This document shows, piece after piece, positions 55,408 through 64,000 of a DNA stretch of 64,000 nucleotides. Positions within the stretch are counted from its first letter, which is position 1. Each line of letters opens with the position of its first letter. Origin of the DNA: Azorinus chamasolen (Eukaryota; Mollusca; Bivalvia; Cardiida; Solecurtidae); the NCBI GenBank assembly GCA_963576725.1, contig OY755239.1:58559453-58623452 (forward strand), in the 5' to 3' direction. The notes beneath the pieces were generated by a model. That model was not told the DNA's origin and did not search any database. It saw nothing but the letters and a program-made list of their open reading frames with translations. A program made the translations under genes and the position numbers.

Positions 55408-56715
55408 TTATGCTGCGTTTACACTTAGCCACGATGTCTACGATCTCCACGATTTCAGAGAAGCGTGCTTAGCATGAGGGGTCGTGGGATCGAATCTTGG
55501 TGATCTTGGAGGAGCTTGGAGGAATCGTGATGATCGCAAGGAGCGTGACAAAATTTGTGACAGTCAAAAATTTTCGCCACGATTATCCCGATTGGTTGTT
55601 ATATCTCGAGAGAGCGCGATAAAACGTGGAAATCTTAGCAGACCTTAACATAGAGTATCGAATATTGAAACTCCATCGTAGGAGATCTGCGTGAAAACAC
55701 GATTCTTTAAGTTCCACTAAGATTCTATTACGTTTCTTTCACGCTTTATCACTCTCGTCTACGATTTGTCAAGATATACTTCTTCCGGTAATTCCATCAC
55801 ACTACGGCACGTTCTGTTACAATCATCCCGATTGGCCCTCGCGCTCTGAGGCGCTCTGATATTGTCGTATCAGTTCCGGCGCGGGTCTTACATGTTGGCT
55901 CCACGCTCTGCAAGATTTATTTCATACTCTTCATGCTATCAGGATTGAAGATGCCTCCCAAACAAGGACGACGACAATGTTCTGCCCAACATCCCCCCGA
56001 TGACCCCACCCTTCCCCACCATCGCAATCAGCAAGTGAAGAAGCTCCAAGAGGAGTCACTGTAGAGACGGGGAAAACAGAGCTTACTGCATCTGACAAAA
56101 AGAACTCCCACATCAGCCAGTCATGGCTTAACTATGACCTAGCCCAGTAGGCTCCATACCTTCTTTTCCGTCTTATTCTTCTACTCTATTCTATCTTTAC
56201 CTGTTCCGTCTATAGCTGCTGCTGTCGACTCTCCTTTCTTCGAGCATCTATATATACATAGATAACAACTGCCAGTTCAGCATCTTTGATTCATACGATT
56301 CATACCGGTAGTTCGTTCCGATTTGGAATCTCATGAGAGAATGAGAGGATGGCCCATGCCGCCTTTCTATACTCCAATCGTGCGCAAAACTCGTCGATCC
56401 TAAACAAAGCGTTGCCATAAATCGCAGGAGGTTTTCACAGAGGTTAATAACGTGATAGAGCCAAATAGAACGTGGTAAAACGTGATAGCATATCGTGGTG
56501 ATCATAAGAGAACTTGTGAGGACGTGACAGATCTTCACAAGAATCGTGTTGGTTTCGTAGCAAAACGATACAGGATTTAGCAAAACGCACAGGCGGCGTA
56601 AGAAAGCGTAGTAGTAAAAGAAATTTAATTTAATTTAATTGAATCGCGACGCCTCTGTGCTTTTTCTAAATCGTGAACATCGTCGATATCGTGGCTGAGT
56701 ATAAACGCAGCATAA
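55408..56715. mobile_element. 1.3-kb DNA transposon-like element with about 28-bp TIRs
   Basis: The left end TTATGCTGCGTTTACACTTA and right end TGAGTATAAACGCAGCATAA are inverted and continue with AGCCACGAT/ATCGTGGCT. The interior is rich in CACGAT/ATCGTG/CGTGA words, possibly subterminal transposase sites. The minus-strand frames at 55931-56113 and 56248-56583 (111 codons) have no recognised transposase motif, so it is probably non-autonomous. Target-site duplication and superfamily unresolved. Confidence 0.72.
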
Positions 56716-56730
56716 GCAATAAAATGGGCC

Positions 56731-56800
56731 TTATGCTACGTTTACACTCAGCCACGATATCCACGATGTCAACGATATAATCTGGTTTACTAGGAAACCA
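56731..56800 (+). mobile_element. second left end of the same TIR family
   Basis: TTATGCTACGTTTACACTCA then GCCACGATATCCACGATGTC starts 16 bases after the first element ends. It decays after about 70 bp, so it is a solo or truncated end. Confidence 0.65.
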
Positions 56801-57338
56801 AAAAATATAATGTCTACTATTATCACCATCGTGATGATAAATCCACACGTACCCATCTCTCACCGACATTAAAACACAGTTTGAGATTTGCTGTCATATC
56901 GAACACATATCGAACAAAGAAATAACGGTAAATAGCAACTATTTTTATTGGTAATACAGTTTAGGATCTAAGCTAAAATGTTGGCCGCAATGGTCATTTG
57001 CAAACAAAGTATCATTTAAAATGAATATAGCCCACTATATATTATGGTATCAGTTTAATCTTTATGTCACATTGTCGTTTAAATGGGGCATTAATATATT
57101 GCATATGCATTTTTCAATAACATATAATGTCAACCGAGTCAATGCATTCATTGACGACGTTCAATGCCCATATTTTCAGGTCTATAATATTATGTACGTA
57201 TTGTTTAATAGAATCCACATCTGTCTATGAAACGATATAGCTATGATGGGTATCTATGCCATTTAGAGCATGAACGAACAGTTATTTTTGACTGCGTTAG
57301 TAATACGAGTACAGTATCTGGGTCTATGAGTAGATCTA
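56801..57338. other. no gene seen
   Basis: The 69-codon frame at 57021-57230 is unrecognised. AT-rich. Confidence 0.4.
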
Positions 57339-57514
57339 CAGTAAAACCTCTCTATAACGGCCATTAAACTACATCAAGTATTTTGTATTAAAGGCAGGTG
57401 TCTGCTTAAAGCAAGGGGCGTTCTGTTTTAATTTCACCTTGCTTTAAGCAGCCACCTGCGCTAAATGCCAACTAATTAACACATATTAGTGGCCGTTATA
57501 GAGAGGTTTTACTG
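57339..57514. mobile_element. P1-family MITE, left arm apex deleted
   Basis: CAGTAAAACCTCTCTATAAC and GTTATAGAGAGGTTTTACTG, TA-flanked. The left arm jumps from GCTTAAAGCAAGG directly to GGCGTTCTGTTTTAATTTCA of the right arm. Confidence 0.88.
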
Positions 57515-57619
57515 TATTTATTCATAATACGAATACAAGGATCTTACTGAACTCATTTTTGGCATATGTTGTGTAATACACACGATGTGGTTTAATTCAG
57601 AAACCTGCTTAATACAAAT

Positions 57620-57800
57620 ACATCTGACAAAGGCGGTACTTCCATCTTCCCCCTATTGTATGTTTGTTTTGTCTTTGTGCGTCTCTTGATGTTTTTATTG
57701 TTATGTACATTTGCTGTTTCCTTGTGTTGCTGTTCGGGCGACTGTTTGTTCTGTATGTGGTGTTTCCTGCATGACTCATTTTTGTACTTTTACAGTATGT
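57620..57800 (+). repeat. dispersed repeat L, copy 5
   Basis: AAGGCGGTACTTCCATCTTC and GTGGTGTTTCCTGCATGACT correspond to L positions near 4190 and 4354. More diverged than the other copies. Confidence 0.45.
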
Positions 57801-58136
57801 GAGTTTTGTTTTCTGAAGGTTGTACGAGAATTAGCTAGCAAATATATGACAAACATGCATCGATCGAATCGACTTTGAAAACATGGTTCCCTTTTCGTAC
57901 TGACTGAATACGGTGTCATTAAAATTTACTGATATCGATTTTCAAATTGTCTACTGAAACAGATAACAATTTTTGGAAATGGAAATAAACGCTTCAGACA
58001 AACATATTTATTACTCTCAACATAACTATGGCAAGGTAGTATACGTGGTTAATTAGCCATAACTGTTTTTCAAACTCACAGGGACGATACACATGCCTAA
58101 AAACCTATAGCTTATAGCTTAAACTATTGGAAACGT
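57801..58136. other. no feature seen
   Basis: AT-rich spacer. Confidence 0.4.
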
Positions 58137-58350
58137 TTTACCTTTAGCCTGCTGAGCAAGTTTGTTTTACAGAATTGTTCACCTACTATATTTTCAAAAT
58201 TCAAGCTATAATCAGTTTGTCTACCAAAATGCAATCAGGGTGTCAAACCGTTTGGATCCTGATGAGACGCCGAGTTACTCGGTGTCTCATCTGGATCCAA
58301 ACGTTTTGCATAGGTATTCACTCATCCGCCCATAGCAGGCTAAATGTTAA
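58137..58350. mobile_element. T1a-family MITE
   Basis: TTTACCTTTAGCCTGCTGAG and GCAGGCTAAATGTTAA. Hairpin CAAACCGTTTGGATCCTGAT, apex GCCGAGTTACTCGG. T58260 faces T58292. The flank ACAGAATTGTTCACCTACTA matches 2509 onward. Confidence 0.86.
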
Positions 58351-59750
58351 GCAAACATAGGTCTGCACCCAAAGTAATACTATCTTGATTTTTAAACGGC
58401 AAGCATATCTTGTCTTACAGATACACGCGTTACGTTCAACCTAAGAGTCTTAAAGGCATTTCAAAGCTCCTTATATAAGTGACACCCCCCTATATACACA
58501 GTATCCAGCTGTGCCCCTGCAGTGTCCAGTCAGGATCCATAGCCATAAGAGATAAAAATATGCAATTATACATTGTTCCTCTGTGATGGTAGCCCGCCTT
58601 ATCAGTTTGTGTATCAGATACCTGACAATAGGGTCACAAAATACACAGCATGGGGTTAATGGGTCAACATTCCTTTCGAAATGCCTTTAATTAGTCTCTG
58701 AATTAACAAGGCTGAATCATATTATACTTCCACTGCTGTTGTTTTCCTTAAGAGGTCTTGTACTACCTACTATCACTGTGATATTATTTATGCGTCAGTA
58801 TGTGGTTTTATTATTTGTTTCATTAGTTTATGTAAACACACGTGGTGAGTTTGATAAATACGTAGTCGTAAAGTGATACTTAGTATTCTATACTGTAGGT
58901 TGATTTTGAATTAAAGTATAACACAGTCTGGTGACCGATTAAATCGAATAAAAAGTCAATGTTGTTCTAGGGTTGTTTTGGTCACTTTCCAAACAGACAC
59001 ACTTATAGTAGTATGTCTGTCAAAACTATTAAATTACGAATGGTGTCTAAATATTTAGATATCGCCATTCGTTTTCATTCAAGTTTATCGCTTAAGCTCG
59101 TTTTATATTATTATAGTACTCTAGTTTCAAGAAAACAGTTTGTAATAAACACTAATGTAAGATCATCTATAAAACACGGCAGACTATTTCCTCTTCTACT
59201 ACAATAGGAACTTATGATCAAAATCCTCAAGCAAATGAGCATATTTATAGAAATGATAATTATATTTGATAATTTCGAGTCGAGAGATGTAATGAAATAA
59301 TCGCCAAAACATGGTTATGCAATATATGGCGTAAGAAAGGAAGTAAAAAAAGGAGTTTACCAAATGAAGGTTTGTCGGATTTATGCGTTTTTTGAAATAT
59401 ATTAGCACTTTCGGGGCATGCTTATGCGGTAAGACATTTACCCCATATACGGACATGTTTCCGTTAAACTTGCATACGCGAATTTAGAGCTCCATAAAAA
59501 GTGGTTTGAACAAGTCACTATCACGTAATTTAATTTAATGTAAGTTTATGATAAAAGTTAAAGTTCATTTTCTTGAACAATTCAACTTGAACATTCGCTT
59601 GAACAACTTTATTTTACACAACATATAACGATACAAGTATTAGAATATAGTAGGTTTAATATGATTTAACTATGTAATTTATTTATCTCCAGTGCTTCTT
59701 GAAGTCCCTAGTACCTAATGCGGTCGGCATCTATTCTTAACAAAACTATA
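58351..59750. other. no gene seen
   Basis: AT-rich. Frames at 59013-59207 and 59199-59456 (minus, 85 codons) have no recognised domain. Confidence 0.4.
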
Positions 59751-59953
59751 CAGTAGAACCTCTCAATAACGGCCACTAAATTGTGTTAATTAGTTGGTAT
59801 CTATGACAGTTGGCTGCTTAAAGCAAGGTGAAAGTAAAACAGAACACTCCTATAGGAGCGTTCTGTTTTACTTTCACCTTGCTTTAAGCAGCCACCTGTA
59901 TTAAACAAAAATACTTGATGTAGTTTAGTGGCCGTTATAGAGAGGTTTTACTG
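59751..59953. mobile_element. P1-family MITE
   Basis: CAGTAGAACCTCTCAATAAC and GTTATAGAGAGGTTTTACTG, TA-flanked. Apex ACTCCTATAGGAGCG, with almost identical arms. Confidence 0.9.
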
Positions 59954-60023
59954 TACGCACAAATGTTAGAAAGATAAACTGTCCTTCATATCGTGCTACT
60001 GAATATGCACAGTGACAAGAATA

Positions 60024-60173
60024 CAGTAGAACCTGTTTTAAGCGGTCATAAATTCATTGAACACATGAGACTTAAAACACAGGTAGACGCTTAATGCAGG
60101 AGCATTGTTACCAACTGTCTTAAAGACCCATATTTAGACCTATTTAAATGGTTACTTAAGTTAGTTTCTACTG
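60024..60173. mobile_element. P5-family MITE, hairpin collapsed
   Basis: CAGTAGAACCTGTTTTAAGC and GGTTACTTAAGTTAGTTTCT then ACTG. Only AGACGCTTAATGCAGGAGCA of the core remains. Confidence 0.72.
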
Positions 60174-60774
60174 TATAACTATTCGACGAAAGTGTGGAAT
60201 ATTTTCTAAACCAAATAAGCTTCCCCGTTGGGTAATAAATGTCGCTTTGTAATATTGTAATACTGTGACAAGTTGATATAATGTTTTGTCTACACAATGT
60301 TTAGTTGTGTAAATAATTACCGACGAATATCATCTTACTAGATAGAAGTATGCGGTAATGTCTGTATAGGAGTTTTGAACTGAGTCATAAACTGCTAACA
60401 TGCGTAATGTATTGTTTTCCGTTGGTGGCATACAACAATCAAATGTTTACATTTTTAAAACTACATGCCGTATTCAAACATCCACATAATCCTTACAAGA
60501 ATCACTGGTAGAACTGAAGTATTCTTCGCCGCCTGAATGTTGCACAATGGTTAATGTTTCTACAACAAAGAGGAAATTAGATGTTTTATATATATTATAC
60601 ATCATAGTCAAACCACAAACACGGGCACAAATGTTCTAATTGGATGGCATAATGTAACAGACGATGATAGATGCTAGAGCGAAACACCATATGAGCGTGT
60701 ATAGTGTCGTTTTGTAATTAGTATGGACACAGACCACGCCATGAATACCCAAACGTCAAATATATAATGTTTAA
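60174..60774. other. no feature seen
   Basis: AT-rich sequence without supported features. Confidence 0.4.
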
Positions 60775-61019
60775 TTAACCCTTCGCTTGCTGAATTTTAA
60801 AATACATTTCTCCTTCTTTACCCATGCCCTGTTGTATAATTACATATATCTTCACTGTGTACAAGTATTTCGCTGTGCAATCACTGCTGTGGAGTGCACT
60901 GGTTGCACAATCAACTTGTAAATAGTGCAGACCCTGATGAGACAGCTCCTGCAGGAGCTGTCTCATCTGGATCTTCATTATTTACAGGTAATTGACGCGA
61001 ATAGCAAGCGAGGGGTTAA
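60775..61019. mobile_element. T2-family MITE
   Basis: TTAACCCTTCGCTTGCTG and AGCAAGCGAGGGGTTAA. Apex GCTCCTGCAGGAGC. T60935 faces T60968. Very similar to the copy at 38395, including the asymmetric left flank (TGTGTACAAGTATTTCGCTG). Confidence 0.9.
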
Positions 61020-61639
61020 CCTTTTACCTTTTGAATATCCGTTAGAAAAGCATTGGTATCAATAAAAAATATAACACCATATGAAAACATAGGTAAGTAT
61101 GGCTTAAACAGCAGTTTATGATAATATTATGATCATTTGTTCACAAGAAAATTGTGTACAGAGATTTGATCATTAAGATATATTTCTTAGCTCGACTAAT
61201 AAGGGTAATGACTGGTTTTAAGTGTGAAACATCCCCCATATGTGTCGACGAAAATAGATTGAAAATCTGAAATCAATACCTGACCTTTCTTATAGGTATA
61301 TCCTTAAAATGCGTCTGTACTTGTACTATCTCATCCATATCAACAAATCGGCGACTACAATTGCATGTCGCATATGAATCCCTTAGCTTTGCAGTATATT
61401 TACAATATTACGTTAGTTTTCCTCCAGCAATGTACCGATCTTCAGTGTATAATTTGTTGCGTACCCAAGGGCGCCGCATGCGATGCGATAGTTAATACAG
61501 TAATTGTGTTTACCCATACAACCAAACCCATATCCTCCCCAGAAACATATTCATAACGTCGTTGCAAAACGCACGATGTGTCAAATTTCCGTAGACGCTT
61601 ACTAATATGAACCAAAGCCTAATGTATGTGGGGCAAGCG
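61020..61639. other. no gene seen
   Basis: The 63-codon frame at 61365-61556 is unrecognised. Confidence 0.4.
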
Positions 61640-61980
61640 GGGTGGTTCGTAGGCATGTGCGTTCGTGTGCTTGTGCACGTGCGTGTGTGTGTCAACATGT
61701 ATCTGTGTATCTTTGTATCTATGCGTGTATGTGTCTGTTTAGGGTTATGTATAAGTCTGTGTGTGAATGCGCGTGTAGCTGTGTGTGTGGCTGTGTTTCT
61801 GTATGTCTGTATCTTTGTGTATTTGTATCTTTGCCAGTATGTGTGTGATTTCACTAACCAGAGCACGGCTAAATACTTCAGCAGTATTTGTCTGTATAGG
61901 CGTATGACTATGTGTGCCTATGTGTATCCATGTGTATTTGTGTGTATGTATATGTATGCTAATGTATGTGTGTGTTACGA
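61640..61980 (+). repeat. degenerate GT-rich microsatellite
   Basis: Long run of TGTGTATG/TGTGTCTG-type words with GTGTGTGT cores. Open on both strands over 60-130 codons, giving Val/Cys/Tyr-rich or Thr/His-rich products that are repeat artefacts. Confidence 0.85.
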
Positions 61981-62030
61981 GCAAGGTGCAACAGAAAACT
62001 AAAACCAGTTGCAAACTGTATTAAACTTTA
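61973..62030 (+). repeat. TGTTACGAGC block similar to 27530
   Basis: TGTTACGAGCAAGGTGCAAC then AGAAAACTAAAACCAG matches 27530-27590 at about 70%. Possible LTR start or another shared repeat. Confidence 0.35.
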
Positions 62031-63194
62031 ATTATTTGATATTACAGTGTTAGTTATACTGAAATGATAAAATCTGAATAGCTGGTTAAGTCGAACATTT
62101 CCTGATGTTTCTTAATGTCTCTAATTGCATCGTGTTATCGTGTTATCAAGGAAATATATCGCAAGGAAAACTGTCAAAAAACGCCGAAGAAGACACAACT
62201 TTCGTGTGTTTGATTTGAAGACCCGATTTATTCGGCTAGGGTTTTAATTTCGTTAACTGTTCATCAAAGGCCGATAATATTTTCCTGTAAAACAAAAACT
62301 ATAACTGTCGATGAAAACGATTTATTTTACGTATATCATAGGGACATTTTCCGTTATAAGTTCAAATTGACAATCTTCATAATAATGACTGAACATAATA
62401 CAGATACCAAGTTTTATGATAATGAAAATATACTTTCATTGTAGGGACTTCCTCTTTAAGAAGAAAATTTCACATCCAATGATTATGTCACAGTTCAGTT
62501 CACACACTAATGATAATCTGATAATCCCCTGATGAACCAAAGTAATATTTAGGTAATTTCGTATCACCAAAGACCCGGGTCAGTTTGGGACATTCGTATT
62601 TATGTTAGCTAAGAACAATCAAGAAAGCTGTGGAACAATTACAAGCTTTCAGGAAGTGAACATAATATTTACGTGGACGAATAAGTTTCTAGAATTGTCC
62701 ATGTTCCAGAATATAAAACAAACTATTGATGCCAATAACTTTAGTTCCAGAACTTTCCATTGATCTTCTCTGACAATAAGCCGATTTTGATAAACAGTAC
62801 CCATGTGTATATATTATTAAAGGTAAACAATGTAATTAGATCGACATTATCTTTAAATAAGTGTCTTACATAACAGTCTAGGTAGTGCAAATGTGTCTTT
62901 GTGTGTGATTTCACTCATCAGAGCACGTGTAAATACCTTTGAGACCTGGTAGCATATTAAGCACTCGTGCATTTATGAAATTCATACTAAGGTATCACGT
63001 GTGTCGATGTCATCCACACTTCAACAAATAATGTGCTACAGCATATCGCGGCTTTGATGTGTGGATAAGACATATTAAAGACATTAAAATTGCATGGTTA
63101 ATAACTGGACTGGTTGGTACAGTGTTATATGTTCGCCGCCAGTCTCTTGACAGCGACTCATGTGACTAGCTGCAGTGGGCGAATCTGTGATTAC
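62031..63194. other. no gene seen
   Basis: AT-rich. GTGATTTCACTCATCAGAGC at about 62905 repeats GTGATTTCACTAACCAGAGC at about 61845, a short dispersed direct repeat next to GTGTGT on both sides. Confidence 0.45.
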
Positions 63195-63255
63195 CTTCGT
63201 ATCCAAATGAGACACCGAGAAACTCGGCCTCCCGTCAATACCCAAACTGTGTGAC
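63195..63255. mobile_element. T1a hairpin remnant
   Basis: GTATCCAAATGAGACACCGA and CTCGGCCTCCCGTCAATACC with CAAACTGTGTGAC. Worn arms, no ends. Confidence 0.5.
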
Positions 63256-63615
63256 ACTCTACCTGTATTTGAGAGGAAAATGGAGGAACCTCTACTGCGA
63301 CACTTAAAGCAAACGGCAATATGTGCTGACGAAAATTGTTTGCCGACAATCGCGTTCAGATTTCAGATCGCGTGGGAGTTTAAAGTTCCACCGTGCTATC
63401 AGTGTGTCAGTGTCTCTACAAGAACCAGGATGTCTCTATCACACATGTGTGTTCCATCTCCCTTCTATATTCTTACGGGGTTCACTGCATTTGCCATAAT
63501 TACGTATTGCTTTACTACTTCCTATGTGGATAACTTTTTATTATTCATACGTTAAAACCTTTTTTATTTTATTTCTTCGTTTTTTGTTTAAGAACAGTCA
63601 CAGTAACGAGCAGTT
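63256..63615. other. unassigned 91-codon frame, not supported as a gene
   Basis: The frame at 63280-63555 (MEEPLLRHLKQTAICADENC...) has a hydrophobic C-terminal stretch but no recognised family. It lies between two T1a remnants. Confidence 0.25.
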
Positions 63616-63700
63616 TGCATCCTCATGAGTCGCCGTGTTACTCGGTGTCTGATCTTAATCCAACCTATTTGTAGAGGTTAATTGGCAGCGAAAGAGTTAA
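63616..63700. mobile_element. T1a MITE remnant with right end
   Basis: GCAGTTTGCATCCTCATGAG, CGGTGTCTGATCTTAATCC and the right end GGCAGCGAAAGAGTTAA. Confidence 0.55.
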
Positions 63701-63727
63701 TATGTGTACATGTATGTAAACAATGCA

Positions 63728-63923
63728 CAGTACAACCTCTCTAAACCGGACGTTAAATTTAGCATAAACATTGGTCTTGGAGGCAGGTGATAGCTTAATG
63801 AAGCGTGCAAGTCGTGCAGAAAGCTCCTCTATGAGTTTTCTGCATGACTTTAACCCTGCATTAAGCAGACACCTGCCTGAAAGTATATATCTACTATAAT
63901 TCCGGTTTAAAGGTGTTTCACTG
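63728..63923. mobile_element. P2-family MITE
   Basis: CAGTACAACCTCTCTAAACC and CCGGTTTAAAGGTGTTTCAC then TG. Core AGCTTAATGAAGCGTGCAAG with TAACCCTGCATTAAGCAG, apex GCTCCTCTATGAG. Confidence 0.85.
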
Positions 63924-64000
63924 TACACAAAAGCAAGTGCATAGGTCCAGATAATATAGTTTTACTTAAATTTAAACATTTTCAAAAATAATCTCTATAT

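Noticed and set aside
56248..56583. 111-codon minus-strand frame in the 1.3-kb TIR element
   Set aside because: No transposase or other domain could be recognised, and it starts inside word-repeat sequence. Kept only as a note under the element.
63280..63555. 91-codon frame with a hydrophobic end
   Set aside because: Unrecognised and between two MITE remnants. Could be chance at this AT content.

Overview
The window looks like metazoan nuclear DNA, most likely from a bivalve mollusc. It is AT-rich, holds no bacterial-style operons, and is packed with short non-autonomous transposons, microsatellites, a LINE and a truncated mariner. The mollusc call rests on the style of the repeats: tRNA-like SINE pieces, TGACCTTGACC tandem repeats, and TTAACCC/GGGTTAA fold-back elements. 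It is an inference. No host protein-coding gene could be recognised. The only convincing protein is the reverse transcriptase of a 5'-truncated LINE (8537-10231, minus strand).

The dominant content is about 50 fold-back MITEs (miniature inverted-repeat elements), which I group by termini. 'P' families have TIRs (terminal inverted repeats) beginning CAGT and a TA target site, as in pogo/Tigger-like Tc1-mariner elements. P1 continues CTCTATAACGG, P2 CTAAACCGG, P3 CTAATGCGACC, P4 CAGTTGAACTTC...CTCGAA, and P5 CTTAAGCGG. 'T' families begin TTAACCC and end GGGTTAA, as in piggyBac-like elements with TTAA target sites. They are T1 (subtypes a-e, inner palindrome AAACAGTGTAGACCC-like), T2 (TTAACCCTTCGCTTGCT), T3 (TTAACCCTTTCAGCGCC), T4 (AACCCATTCCCTCATAGG) and T5 (TTAACCCTTTACC). 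P and T families share pieces of their internal hairpins, including the apex GCTCCTNNAGGAGC. Several chimeras join P-type and T-type parts.

Layout. 0-1.7 kb: CpG-rich tandem/inverted repeat. 2-8 kb: P and T MITEs, a dispersed repeat and a SINE fragment. 8.1-10.3 kb: LINE. 10.4-21 kb: MITEs, a mosaic of four families and a 73-bp minisatellite. 22-25.8 kb: a large CA-rich 36-bp array in a segment duplicated at 25.2 kb, where only one copy carries a MITE. 26-30 kb: LTR-like sequence, an inverted repeat, a SINE head, a mariner MITE and an unexplained open frame. 30-38 kb: MITEs, Z-DNA-prone repeats and a CRE-like cluster. 38-39.2 kb: a decayed LINE with a nested T2. 39-49 kb: SINE-like dispersed repeats and MITEs. 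51.9-53.4 kb: tandem array with nuclear-receptor-like half-sites. 55.4-56.7 kb: a 1.3-kb TIR element. The rest is MITEs and sequence without visible features.

The main observations are cross-family sharing of hairpin modules and a systematically retained A.A or T.T mismatch 16-18 nt from the centre of otherwise near-perfect palindromes. That mismatch is present in 12 of the 13 intact copies that I checked by position arithmetic.
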